Below, one piece after another: positions 1 through 11,404 of a DNA stretch of 64,000 nt. The stretch is from the NCBI GenBank assembly GCA_000697665.1, contig KL197712.1, forward strand, positions 316,991 to 380,990. The letters are read 5' to 3'. Within the stretch, counting starts at the first letter, position 1; the number at the start of each line of letters is the position of its first letter. The translations under genes and the position numbers were made by a program. Under the pieces are notes generated by a model, which made no database searches, was not told the DNA's origin, and worked only from the letters and a program-made list of their open reading frames with translations. The stretch is from Jaapia argillacea MUCL 33604 (Eukaryota; Basidiomycota; Agaricomycetes; Jaapiales; Jaapiaceae).

Positions 1-994
<994 letters not shown>

Positions 995-1331
995 TGGAGA
1001 CGTGTAGTGCTTGAAGAAAGGGTGATGGTGGTACTTGTCAGAGAACGTTCTTACGCGACCTGGAACATAAAAAGCACAGGGGCGGGTCGGATCTCCCTGT
1101 GATAATGACGCATTGTGACCTTTCGCGGGACTCTTGCGCCATCACCGGAGTTGATGCTGTAGCCATACGATACACGACCCAGAATGTGCGAAGAATCTCA
1201 AGATAGTTCATACAAGCGCTCATCCTATTACAAGGGCGGTACAAAGTGTTCACGACATGGACAGTAGAACAGGGGCTCGAGGTCAGACATAGATCCATTC
1301 AATGGTCCGCATATAGTCGTCCCCCCCGGAA
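995..1331. other. Short intergenic stretch, no gene seen
   Basis: This separates the start of the cystathionine beta-synthase gene from the stop of the dioxygenase-like gene, both on the minus strand. It should hold the synthase promoter and the dioxygenase 3' end. Open frames here are short and resemble no family I know. Confidence 0.4.
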
Positions 1332-2018
1332 TCAAGCCCCACGTCTTGTTGCCTGTAACAACATTTCGGTATCAAGGGGCCAGGGCCTACCCATCCAGGT
1401 CATCAACTCCGTGTGATCCTTGTAAGGATTATCAGTATTCGGATGAATAAGGACGCTGGGTGAACGATCAACATGGTCTCAGCCAGTCAATCAGAGTTGT
1501 TAGGCTCACGAGCAAGGTCCGCGATTCACTGTCAGCCAAGAGAAGAAGGCTCCAGTTTGGTGAGGATTGAACGTGTTTACTTCGAACATTGCAACTGGGT
1601 GAGGGCCTACCAGGAAATGTTGTCTTGTCAGCGAGGACTGAGTGGCACACAGTGGGAAGGACCGCTTACCCACAGGCTTATCCCAGAACTTGTAGATCCG
1701 AAGTTCTGGGAACTCTCTCCTCACTCGTTCGTGAAGTTCTTTGGCGTACTTGGCTTCGGATGCAGAATTTTGCATGTAATAAACTGTCATCGGATGTGTC
1801 CGTTAGCCCATGTGACATATAGCCTGAGAGAAGTACAGCTTGAACTCACTGTGAAAGTCAAGTTCGTTGTTCGACGAGTCAATGGGTTTTGGAGCCTGGT
1901 CGTACGCAGCTGATCTTGGTCCAGGAGGGTTGTATAAAGACTTTCCATCGGGGTTTATCTTGTCAGGGAGAGGCTCTGCGTTCTCGTATCCTGCGAGGGG
2001 AGAATTCCATTGCGGCAT
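1332..2018 (-). CDS. DOPA 4,5-dioxygenase family protein
   Basis: This is a small extradiol-type ring-cleavage dioxygenase of the family that includes Amanita DODA, which opens the catechol ring of DOPA. The start at 2018 begins MPQWNSPLAGYENAEP. Three introns join cleanly. The first gives FHIYYMQN (first family histidine). The second gives WDKPVGPHPVAMFEV (second conserved histidine region). The third gives PCSVLIHPNT followed by DHTELMTWMGRPWPLD. The frame ends at a TGA at 1332. The product is about 170-180 residues, normal for the family. Most fungal members have unknown substrates, so pigment synthesis should not be assumed. The last few residues after PLD are less certain because a further intron is possible. 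Confidence 0.85.
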
Positions 2019-2440
2019 TGTGGAGTTAGAGTAGAAAAGTCCTCAATGGCGCTGAGGTGATAAAGTTCCACTAATGAAGAGAAGCAGCAGTTATAAAGAG
2101 GCATCGAGGAAGCGCTTGGTGATCCTCTGGTCAACTCCATTACGTGATGGCAGTCAGCTTTGTAGGTCTTGACGAATTGAGTGACAAAAGACGATCTGAA
2201 GGTCAAGGCGACTTCGTAAACGCACGACGTTTGAAATCCAGGGTATCAGCAGATTAACACGCGCAGAGGGTGTTTTTTTGAGAACAGGAGACAGTGGGAG
2301 ACAGCGAGCGATGTGGTCGTGGCGACCGTGACTTAGTTGTGACTTGGCGTGACATTACCGTAACACCCACGTCCAAACTTTCTTCGCGACAATCTAATCA
2401 TCATTGACCTGCACCAAACCCCGTGTTCCTTCCAATAATC
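2019..2440. other. Divergent promoter region between dioxygenase and TMA16 genes
   Basis: The two flanking genes point away from each other, so both promoters should lie in these 422 bases. I see no clear TATA box and no coding exon. Confidence 0.5.
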
Positions 2441-3237
2441 ATGACGAACGCCAAATCCCCAAAGGCTCCTGCAAAGCCAAAGGAGAAAAAAGAAAAAGTT
2501 TTCCATCCCCAATCCAGGAAAGCAGGTCAGCTATCACGGACCCAGCTCCGAAAGACCAAACTATCAGAGGCTTCAACGAAACGAGCCCGAAAACATTCTT
2601 CACAAGGTGTGTGTGCCCGCATATTCATAATTGTGCGTATATGGTCGGGATCTAACATGTGTGATCATATGCTAAGCGGACATCCATGGATTTTTCTACC
2701 ATGCAATGCCAGACGAGGGTCTCCTCACACTGGAGGATCTGCACAGTTTGATGGGAATCTGGGTGACGCGACATGATCTCGAGTTGGAGGCTGAGAGGTC
2801 TGCTCGTCGGAAGGGGAGACCGAAGAGTACCAAGGAACAGCGTTTGGAGGAGATGAAGTTGCAGGACTTGGAAAAGTACAGAACAGGAATTGGTGAATGT
2901 TCTCCATCTGCCCTTCCTTTACCGCACCATTCTAAAATCACTTGCAACAGAAATTCCTGACCTGACACATGAAGGAAACGTCAAACTGTTCCGAGATTGG
3001 GATCAGAAGGAGCTGGCTTTCCTTCAACTCCTTCGCTTTATTCGAATATCGAGCGAAATTCCCGAGTTGGCCATTTTGACACGGCGGGGGAAACACCCTT
3101 CACTTCTGAGTAGTAGCGGTGTGGAGACTGAGGTACAAGAGCAGGGGATGGACGGTATTGAATCCACTGAGATGATCTTACAAGAGCCTCCTAGTCGATT
3201 CGCCAGTACTATGATGACTATGGATGGAACTGTCTGA
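2441..3237 (+). CDS. TMA16: Translation machinery-associated protein 16
   Basis: Tma16 binds late nuclear pre-60S ribosomal particles. The start at 2441 gives a Lys-rich N-terminus followed by the hallmark KVFHPQSRKAGQLSR. Two introns are supported by frame. The first joins a segment ending HSSQ to DEGLLTLEDLH, and the second joins YRTGI to EIPDLTHEGNVKLFRDW. The block EIPDL...FRDWD is the second family signature. The stop is at 3235-3237. The product is about 200 residues, the usual size. The gene runs head to head with the dioxygenase gene and tail to tail with the kinase gene, whose stop is only 143 bases away. Confidence 0.9.
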
Positions 3238-3379
3238 CCATATTTATATCCAGAACACTGCTCTCTGGGGTGTAGATGGTGAGAAATACACATTCATGCT
3301 CGTACAAAACAAAAGTCCATTCTACACCTTTATTCGGAATATCTCCCTCCCAAGCCTCGCACCCTCACATACAGACCCT

Positions 3380-6043
3380 TCACTTCCACCCTGCATAAAC
3401 ATCGTCATATCTACCTCCAGCACAGATGGCCGGACTAGTCCCCACCTCCGGTCCCAACTCCAACTTGGGCGCATCCATATCCCACTCCCTCCTCAACCTA
3501 TTATAAACCAACCTAAAAGTCGACAACGCTCCCTTTTCCTGAACCAAACACAACAACACCTGATACCCCGAAATCGTCTGTATATGCGAAGGCTGTTTCA
3601 CTTCGACTCTGAATTCGACAGACTTGACGACGGCCATACGACCCGCTGGGTCCTTGACCTCATTAACCACGCATTTAAGCACGTCCAACCCAAACCCGGA
3701 GGGCGAGGAAGTGAGGGTGACGTAAACGCCCATGTTGAGGAGGAGACTACGGCACTCATCACGAGTTGCGTGTAAATCGTGCATGGAGAGAAGGTCATAA
3801 CTCGCTGGTTTGAATTTGAGTAACGAGCCGAACCAGCTTTGTTTTGGAGGGCTCATGGTGCCGGTGGGTGTTTGAGGGAAAAAAGAAGAATCGTCAGAAA
3901 AGGTCGAGGTGCCCGTGGACATGGGAGTTAGCCTCAGTGCTGGATCGCGAGGTTTCATGATCAGGTTCGGGCAAGGGCTCTGCAGTTCTTCTGTAAATTG
4001 GACATTCTTGCGCTCGCCTGGGATAGGTGTTCTAGGAGAGTAGGGTCCTGGCCTGAGAAGGTTACTTCGAGGTGAGGTTGGCGAAGACGGTGATGTCGGG
4101 TGATCGTGACCGAGAGTTGCCGACACACCAAAGTCGTCTTCAAGCTGAACCAGCACGAAATTGTCATCATCTTCTCCATCAGAGCGTGGTTTTAGATCGA
4201 GGGGGGGAGGTCGTCGACGTCCAGGAAGGAATATCCCAACTCCTCTCTTCTTTTGTGGAACAGGTGTTGTTGACCTGAGCGTCCCCGGACTTGTCGAACG
4301 GATCCGCCCTATCTCGTGAGCATTGATAATAAAGATATCGACCTCAGGCTCGTCTGATAACCCGAGTCCTCTACCTGAGCCGGGCTTTGGGACAATTCGA
4401 GGGCGGATGGGAGTAGGAGGGGGAGCGACGATGTTACTCTGATAGTCCCTCTTGACCGCATACATCCCCTCTCGAGACCCAGAACCTTGCGTACGTGGAT
4501 CTTCAGCCTTCGAATTAAGTTCCATGGCGTTCAGCTGGTCAACGATGTTGTTAAAGAACTTGTCTTCTTCGGTTTCTGGATTAGGTAGGCGTGAGGGAGA
4601 GGCAAATTGTTTCGACTTGGGGTTCTTGCTTCGAGTGCGAGAAGGAGAAGAATCCGTGGGTGTGGGCGAAGGTAGTTGGAGGGTTGGCGTAGCGGAATGA
4701 AGGACAATGCTTGGGGTCGCGGGCGTGGGAGCCTTTTGATAACCGTTAGGAGTTGGAGACCTGGCTGAATTGACGGGAAGCTGAATTCCCTTGCGAGCAT
4801 GGCGAAGCGGTGGGGGCGCGCTCTTTGCTAATGTTGGTTGCTGAACAAGTGCCTCTTCCTCAGGCTCGTATTCCTCGAGATGACGATCGCGATATTCGAC
4901 AAGAAGTTGGTAAACACATTTTTCCCAGTTCCGTTTGTTGTTGATGAGATTTTGTTTGATAACGTTGTCGGGTGTACCGTGCCATAAGGTCCTGAGATTG
5001 GCAAAGATGTCATCGTCGATAGCGGCGAAGCTACCCAGAGGTTTCGAAACGACATTCAGAGATGAAGGGTCACATCCCATCGTTTTGGGTTTCCTGGTGG
5101 TGAAGAATGGATGGCCAAGTATCTCGGGCATAGTAATTCTCCGATGAACGTTCTTCTGGAGCATTTTCGAGACAAGGTCCGCAGCTAGTGGATTGACGTA
5201 GTAAGGCAGAGGCTTGTATCTCCCAGACTGAACTTTGGCCAGGAGCTTCTCGGTGTCTGGGTCGTCAAAGGGGAGTTTGGAGCAGAGCAAGACGTAGAGA
5301 ATGACACCACAAGACCAGATATCGGAAGCGCATGGGTCGTAGCGTAGCCCTCCGACGACCTCGGGAGCGACGTAGTGAGGACTTCCACAAGCGGTACCGA
5401 CAGACATATTCTTCTTGTCTCCCGTCTTCAACCATGCAGCAAAGCCGAAATCCGCGACCTTGACGTTCCCAGCTTGGTCCAAGAGGATGTTCTCTGGTTT
5501 GAGATCGCGATGGGCGACGTTGAATCGATGACAGTAGTTGATAGCTGATATGATTTGTTGAAAGACTTTGCGAGTATCGTTGAGAGGGACTTTCTTGTCG
5601 GCGTTGTCGACGATGTAATCGAACAGTTCGCCTCCTTCGATGTATTCCATTATGAGATACAGTTGGGTGGATGTTTCCCAGACGTCGAAGAGTCGCATTA
5701 TGTTGGGGTGGTTCATTAGTTTCATCACGACAATTTCGGTTTCGATTCGGCGCTGAGCCCACTCGGCTTGGTCGGAAGGGGACCTGCCTGAGCCGGAGGG
5801 TGCTGTGGAGCCTTGGTCGTTCGGAATTATCTTGACGGCAGCATATTGGCCTGTCCCTTGATGACGGGCAATTCTTACTCGACCTTGTAGGATTGTCTGA
5901 GCACCTCAGGTTGTATGAACATGGGTGAACGCACCACAACTGCCTGAGCCAATGGTTCTCCCTATCTTCCATTCTCCTATCATCTTTGGATCGCGAATTT
6001 TCTTGTCTCGGTGTGGTATCGTAGGACTTGCATCGTCGGGCAT
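3380..6043 (-). CDS. Gin4/Hsl1/Cdr2-type serine/threonine kinase
   Basis: This is a CAMK-group kinase of the Nim1/Cdr2/Gin4/Hsl1 class, which in other fungi acts at the cell cortex or septins to regulate Wee1 and mitotic entry. The start ATG at 6043 gives MPDDASPTIPHRDKKI. One 51-base intron falls inside the glycine loop, restoring IGSGSCGRVRIARH at about residues 31-44, with K54 as the ATP lysine. The HRDLKPEN loop is near residue 161, DFGFA at 181, and the APE-type motif reads YVAPEVV. After the catalytic domain comes the class-specific block ANLRTLWHG...NWEKCVYQLLVEYRDR, then a long Ser/Pro-rich linker. The last roughly 120 residues resemble a KA1-like membrane-binding domain. Total length is about 870 residues, shorter than yeast Hsl1. 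Which of the yeast paralogues it replaces cannot be read from sequence alone. Confidence 0.9.
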
Positions 6044-6288
6044 GTCGACAGGTCAGGGAATAGAACTCTTGTAACTGTGTAGTTTGTGGATGAACTCAAC
6101 TGATGAACGCGACTGTGACAACAAAGCGAGTGTCACACGCTACATTGCATGTGACCATTCACCTTGCTCATGTGACTGGCTACAATGCACGCCTCCTCTG
6201 GTGACTTGGATCAATTCTTTGATCGCTTTCGGTGCCGCCTCGAGACTACATAAACCGCGAGCCACAAATCTGACTTGTACAAATATTC
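6044..6288. promoter_or_regulatory. Shared 245-bp promoter of kinase and LIG4 genes
   Basis: The kinase starts leftward at 6043 and the ligase IV gene rightward at 6289, so this short segment must drive both. No coding exon is visible. Confidence 0.5.
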
Positions 6289-9200
6289 ATGCAGCAACCA
6301 ACTCCAGCTCCCAGTTCAGCCCCAGGTTCACCTGAACCTCAACACGCTGAAGAAGTTGTCTACTCCGCACCACCTCAGAACGTCGGGAGTGCTCCTTTCC
6401 ATATACTTGTCGGTCTATTCGAGAAGCTCCAGAATGAGAGGAAACCAGAGAGGAGGCGGAAGCTACTGGATGCTTGGTTCAACGTACGTTACCGACGACA
6501 ATGGTATCGCCGCCTAAGATTCACTGGCTGGGCTGCTAGCACTGGCGAGAAGAGATAGGCTATGATCTATATCCTGTGCTACGTTTGATCCTACCCCAGG
6601 TATGTGAAATTATCAATGGAATCCTTCAAGTTGTTCGGTGCTCTTATACCGGTACAGAAAGACCGCGAGCGTGCAGTGTATGGATTGAAAGAGAAGAACC
6701 TGGCAAAGACCTATATCAAACTCATCCCCTTGGGCATGAAAGACCACGATGCCGTTCGGCTGCTGAACTGGAAGAAACCAACAGAGAGAGAGGTGGCTTC
6801 CCATTTATCTGCTTCGAAATATTGAAGGTGAAACTAAGGCACTGTTGTGTGCAGACCACCTCCGGCGACTTCCCCACCGTCTTGTACGAGGTCGTTAGCA
6901 AGCGATCTTCCGTCATCGAAGGCTCGCTTTCCATAGAGGATCTTAATGATATCCTGGATGAGATCTCGAAGAACATGGGTCACCAGTCCGTTCATTCTCT
7001 CGCTCAAAGTTCTTCAAGGACATGACTTCATTTCCCGCCGCAGAGACGCCCAATCACGCATCCTACAACGCGTATACAACCGTTCGACCCCCGAAGAGCA
7101 ACGTTGGATAGTCCGAATCATTCTCAAAGGTCAGTTCTCCCCGCCGTCATTTCGTTCTTTATTTGATCTCGCAATTAACACGACAATTTTCTGTGTAGAT
7201 ATGGTAATCTCAGTGAAAGAGACAACAGTATTTTCCGTCTTCCATCCAGACGCCCAAGACCTCTTCAATACATGTTCAGATCTCAAGAAAGTAGCTTGGG
7301 AACTCTGGGATCCTTCTCGTAGGCTAAATGCAGAGGTACATTACCCACAATACTCAATATTTCCTCACTCTCCATTCACTCATCTACCTGTCGCGGGATT
7401 ATATTTCGACTACGTTGGCTATACCCACCCCAGGATAAAACGGTCCAACTATTCCGCGCCTTTGCCCCAATGCTCTGCAAACGACCAACCCGCAAGATTG
7501 AAGAATCCGTAAAAGAAATGCAAGGTCGATCCTTCATCATCGAGGAGAAATTGGATGGGGAGCGCATACAGTTGCATAAGAGAGGGAACGAGTATTGGTA
7601 TTGTTCTAGGTACCTCTTTTCTCTTGTCCTCCTTTTCGGAATTACGCGAAATCGTCTTCTCGAATCAACGATGAAACTGATGCAGCATGCAGGAAGGGAA
7701 AGGATTATACGTACCTTTATGGAAAACATGTTGGGACGGGTAGTCTAACGCCTTTCATCGACGCTGCTTTTGATTCACGAGTGGACGAGTATGTTGACTT
7801 TTTTATCTGCTAAATGTTACATTGGCTGACCTTTTGAGCAATTCTTTCCGTGTCCAGGATCATATTGGATGGAGAGATGTTGGTTTGGGACCCAGTGACA
7901 GAACGTAACTTACCGTTTGGTACACTGAAGACAGCCGCGCTCGGTTAGTCTATCTTAGATTGATTCGGCTCCAGGGACTCTTTGACTGATAACCTCCTTC
8001 CAGATAAATCCAAAAAAGAACTCAACCCCCGCCCATGCTGTCCGTCCTCCCGCTTATCTTCTCATCTGCCTCTAACAACAAGTCCTTCCCCTCCCCAGTC
8101 AAAGTATTCGACCTTCTATATCTAAACGGCCTTTCGCTCATCCAGAAATCGTGCAAATTCCGAAAACGCAACCTTCGCGCCTGCCTCTCCGAAATCAAGG
8201 GTCGAATAGAATTTATCCAGGAATTCGAGGGTAAGACGGCAAAGGATGTGAGAGAGAAGATGGAAGAAGTTATGGCCGCTAGAGGTGAAGGGTTGATATT
8301 GAAACATCCGGATTCGGAGTATGTTTTGAATGGAAGGAATAAGGATTGGGTCAAAGTGAGTCTTATGTTTTTGTTCTTGGTTACAGTTTGGATCGTGGAA
8401 TTGAGGTTTATGTGTGTGTAGGTGAAACCGGAGTATATGGTAAGATTTCTTCTGTGATTTGTGTTACTACGGAACTAATGCAGGAAGGTTGGGTAGGATA
8501 ATATGGGTGAAACGGTCGACGTTCTGGTAGTAGGTCCGTCAGTGATGATGTGTCAAGTCTTCTCATGCGCTGAAATCTTTTTGCAGCTGGCAATTATGGC
8601 TCCCGTCGTCGAAGTGGTGGGGTATCCACACTTATATGTGCCGTACTGGATGACAGACACGCATATGACGACGAAGATGAACCCAAGTTCGTCATCCCAT
8701 CTCCCATCCTCCTTCCCGCCCCAATCGGTCTGATTTTGCCCATCCTTCGACGGCACAGATACAGCTCGTTTGTTCGTATTGGGTCAGGCCTTTCCTACGC
8801 AGACTACGTGTGGATAAGAGAGAAACCCTGGAAAATTTGGGATCCGAAATCATCCCCGAGCTTTTTGCAAACAGCGAAGAAGTCCCATGAGGATAAGGGT
8901 GATGTTTATCTTGAGCCAGAACAGTGCGTACCTGGATTGGCCTTGGCTGGAACGGGTTTCGAACGAACTTGACTTTGTCGTCCCTGTAGCTCCTTTATTC
9001 TCAAGGTGAAGGCGGCTGAGATTGTCCCTTCTGGTTTGTCGGTTTGCTCGTCCAGTGCCGCGCACTAATAATTCACTCTGAAACGTCAGACCAGTATCAT
9101 ATCGGCTTCACCATGCGATTCCCTCGCGCTCTGATGATCCGAGACGATTTATCAGTTGCTGATTGCATGACTGCGTCAGGTGGGTATGCTCCTGCCTCCG

Positions 9201-11062
9201 AGTCTCATTTTATCATTATAACTTGTACAGCCGTGCTGGAAAGTATGAGGTCTGAGAAGAAGCGAAAGATGGAGGACGATATTGGGTAGGAGCGAATTTC
9301 TTGATTGTTGTTCAGGAGATTGCTGATTCGAAGGTGTAGGAAAACAAGGAAGAAGAGAAAGACTGTCAAGAAAGTAATATTGGACATCATTGTTTCCAGC
9401 AGGGCATTGCTTATCCAAGAGGTATTTTATAGCCGACCGTCATGCACGAGTTTCGGTCAAAGGACCTCAAGAATATTGAAGCTGAATCCGATCTTTTCGA
9501 AGGAATGAAATTCAGTATGTTTCGTACGATCCGCTGATTTCTGCCACTGATTGTTTCCTCATCAGTGGTCGCGTCGGACCCAAAATCCAGGACCGGAGAC
9601 CAGGATAAGAAAGAACTTCTGAAAGTGTTCGTGTTTGCTTTTCGACCTTCAACTTTATCTTTATCTTGAGGTCCTGACTTCACTACAGGATCAAGACTCA
9701 CGGCGGAACCTTCGCTCAGACTGCGGCAAGACAACAAGAAGTTCTTGTCGTGTATGGCGGCGCCACGACTCGTAAGTCTTCTCCACCACATCGGTACGAT
9801 TAATCCGACGACATCGCCAGCATACGACCTCAGTCTGTTGATTAAGAAAGGCACTCACGATATCATCCGACCCCAATGGCTTCTTGATTCCGTTGCTGCC
9901 GGAGAGCTGATGCCCTTCAAGAAAAGGTACCACCATACGGGACTGCTTCCCCCTGTGCGCTAACAAATCCCATATATCTACAGATATTTCTTCTTTGCGA
10001 CTCCGGATCGGGTGGAGACCGACGAGTATAACGAGGATGAAGACGAAGATGCTGAGGTTTCGGAAATGGATGTCGAGGAAGACCGTGAAGAAGTTCCACC
10101 AGAGCCGAAACCGAAGTCTGAGGAGCCTGAGGAGACTGACCCTTCACTCGCCGATTGGTTCAAGGTTGATGAGAAAGAGATACGCAAAGCACCAGCCCAG
10201 ATTGATTCCGAAACTGAGTCAGATAACGATTCTGACAATGGCGATGTGAACCAACAAGAAGACGATGACTGGTTTGCAATCAAGCCGACTGATGCTGGGG
10301 CTGCTTCAGCCATCACCAGAGATCTTGTGCGTCCAGCCCTACTCCGTGAGTTGAGTTTGTGACGAACAGATTTCACAGTCGCAGGTCGACCTCGCCAGTA
10401 CGCCAGAGGTCAGTTCCACCGTATCCTTCCGGTACGACACATTCTAATGAGGCTTTTTAGACCATGCAAACTGCTGAGAACGATCAGGACGTTAAAATGG
10501 GTGAACATGATGAAGCAATGGAATATGACCAAGAACATATATTCAAGCACCTGTGAGACAGCTTCCCTCTCCAATGAGTGCTCTGTTCACTGTATATCAG
10601 GTGTTTCTACGTCGACACTCCGGAGGATGCCCGAAAGAATGGAATGGCAACGAAGTCGAAGCACGAGAAAGACATCGCTCGAAGGTCAGCTGTCTCATTA
10701 GGTGAAAATGTGTCTGACACATTCTTCCAGTTTCACTGAGGTATCGAAGCTGATCGTTGATCATGGCGGCCGCCTGGTCGAGCTCGATGAGCCCAAGTTG
10801 ACACACATCGTCCTCGACAAACGTGACGATAGTCGGCGTTTAGAGCTAATGAAACGAACATCGAAGTGGGTCGCTCGATATTCTACCTTGTGCAAATCCT
10901 CAATCCTCAATTCCCTCAGGCCGAAACGACGGCACCTTGTAATCTCTGAATTTGTGACAGCTTGTGTTGAAGAAGACACACTTCTGGACGAAGACGGTGG
11001 GTGTTGCTTTCCAACGCGCTGGATTTCGTCGCTGATATCCCCTCTCAGAATTTGCACCTTAG
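6289..11062 (+). CDS. LIG4: DNA ligase IV
   Basis: This is the ATP-dependent ligase of non-homologous end joining, which works with XRCC4/Lif1 in the nucleus. The start at 6289 gives MQQPTPAPSSAPGSPEP. N-terminal DNA-binding exons include NERKPERRRKLLDAWFN and KTYIKLIPLGMKDHDAVRLLNW. The nucleotidyl-transferase motif EEKLDGERIQLHK puts the active-site lysine codon near 7548. Later motifs are IILDGEMLVWDP, FDLLYLNG, GEGLILKHPDSEY and KDWVKVKPEYM, then GGVSTLICAVLDDR of the OB fold. Two BRCT repeats follow: about 9570-9960, with SDLFEGMKF and IRPQWLLDSVAAGELMPF, and about 10560-11060. They are separated by a very acidic linker (about 10010-10520), where other ligase IV proteins bind XRCC4. The last exon ends LDEDEFAP with TAG at 11060. 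More than ten short introns are needed, some flanking exons of only about 20 bases, so exact exon borders in 8400-9600 are provisional. Confidence 0.92.
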
Positions 11063-11404
11063 TTCAACTACTTCTGCATGCTTTCATTGTAATCAGCTAC
11101 TCGAGGATATATTGTAAGAACATGTATTGAAGCAGCTAGGAGAATACGACACTCTGGTCCATTCCTAATCATCGGAATACCCAACTGTTCAACCAAGAAG
11201 AAAAACAAGACAAATCTAGGAGGTATGGCCGGACTACATGCAGAGACTGGGATATGAAAGACAGGATATTTGAACGAAATACAGCACGACGAAATTGTCT
11301 TTTGGCTCTGCCAGAGGGATCATAATATACATAAATGTTAACGCCAAGTGGGAGAAAACATGCTCGTGAGTCGTGAGTCAATCGTGAATAAATAGAAAAC
11401 AAGA
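11063..11404. other. Convergent 3' region of LIG4 and forkhead gene
   Basis: These 342 bases separate two facing stop codons. Nothing coding is recognised. They should contain both poly(A) regions. Confidence 0.45.

Noticed and set aside
3224-3775. 183-codon plus-strand open frame
   Set aside because: It is antisense to the kinase C-terminus and has no family features.
5265-5972. 235-codon open frame on the minus strand
   Set aside because: It overlaps the kinase N-terminal domain in another frame. The kinase frame contains all catalytic motifs, so this is a shadow.
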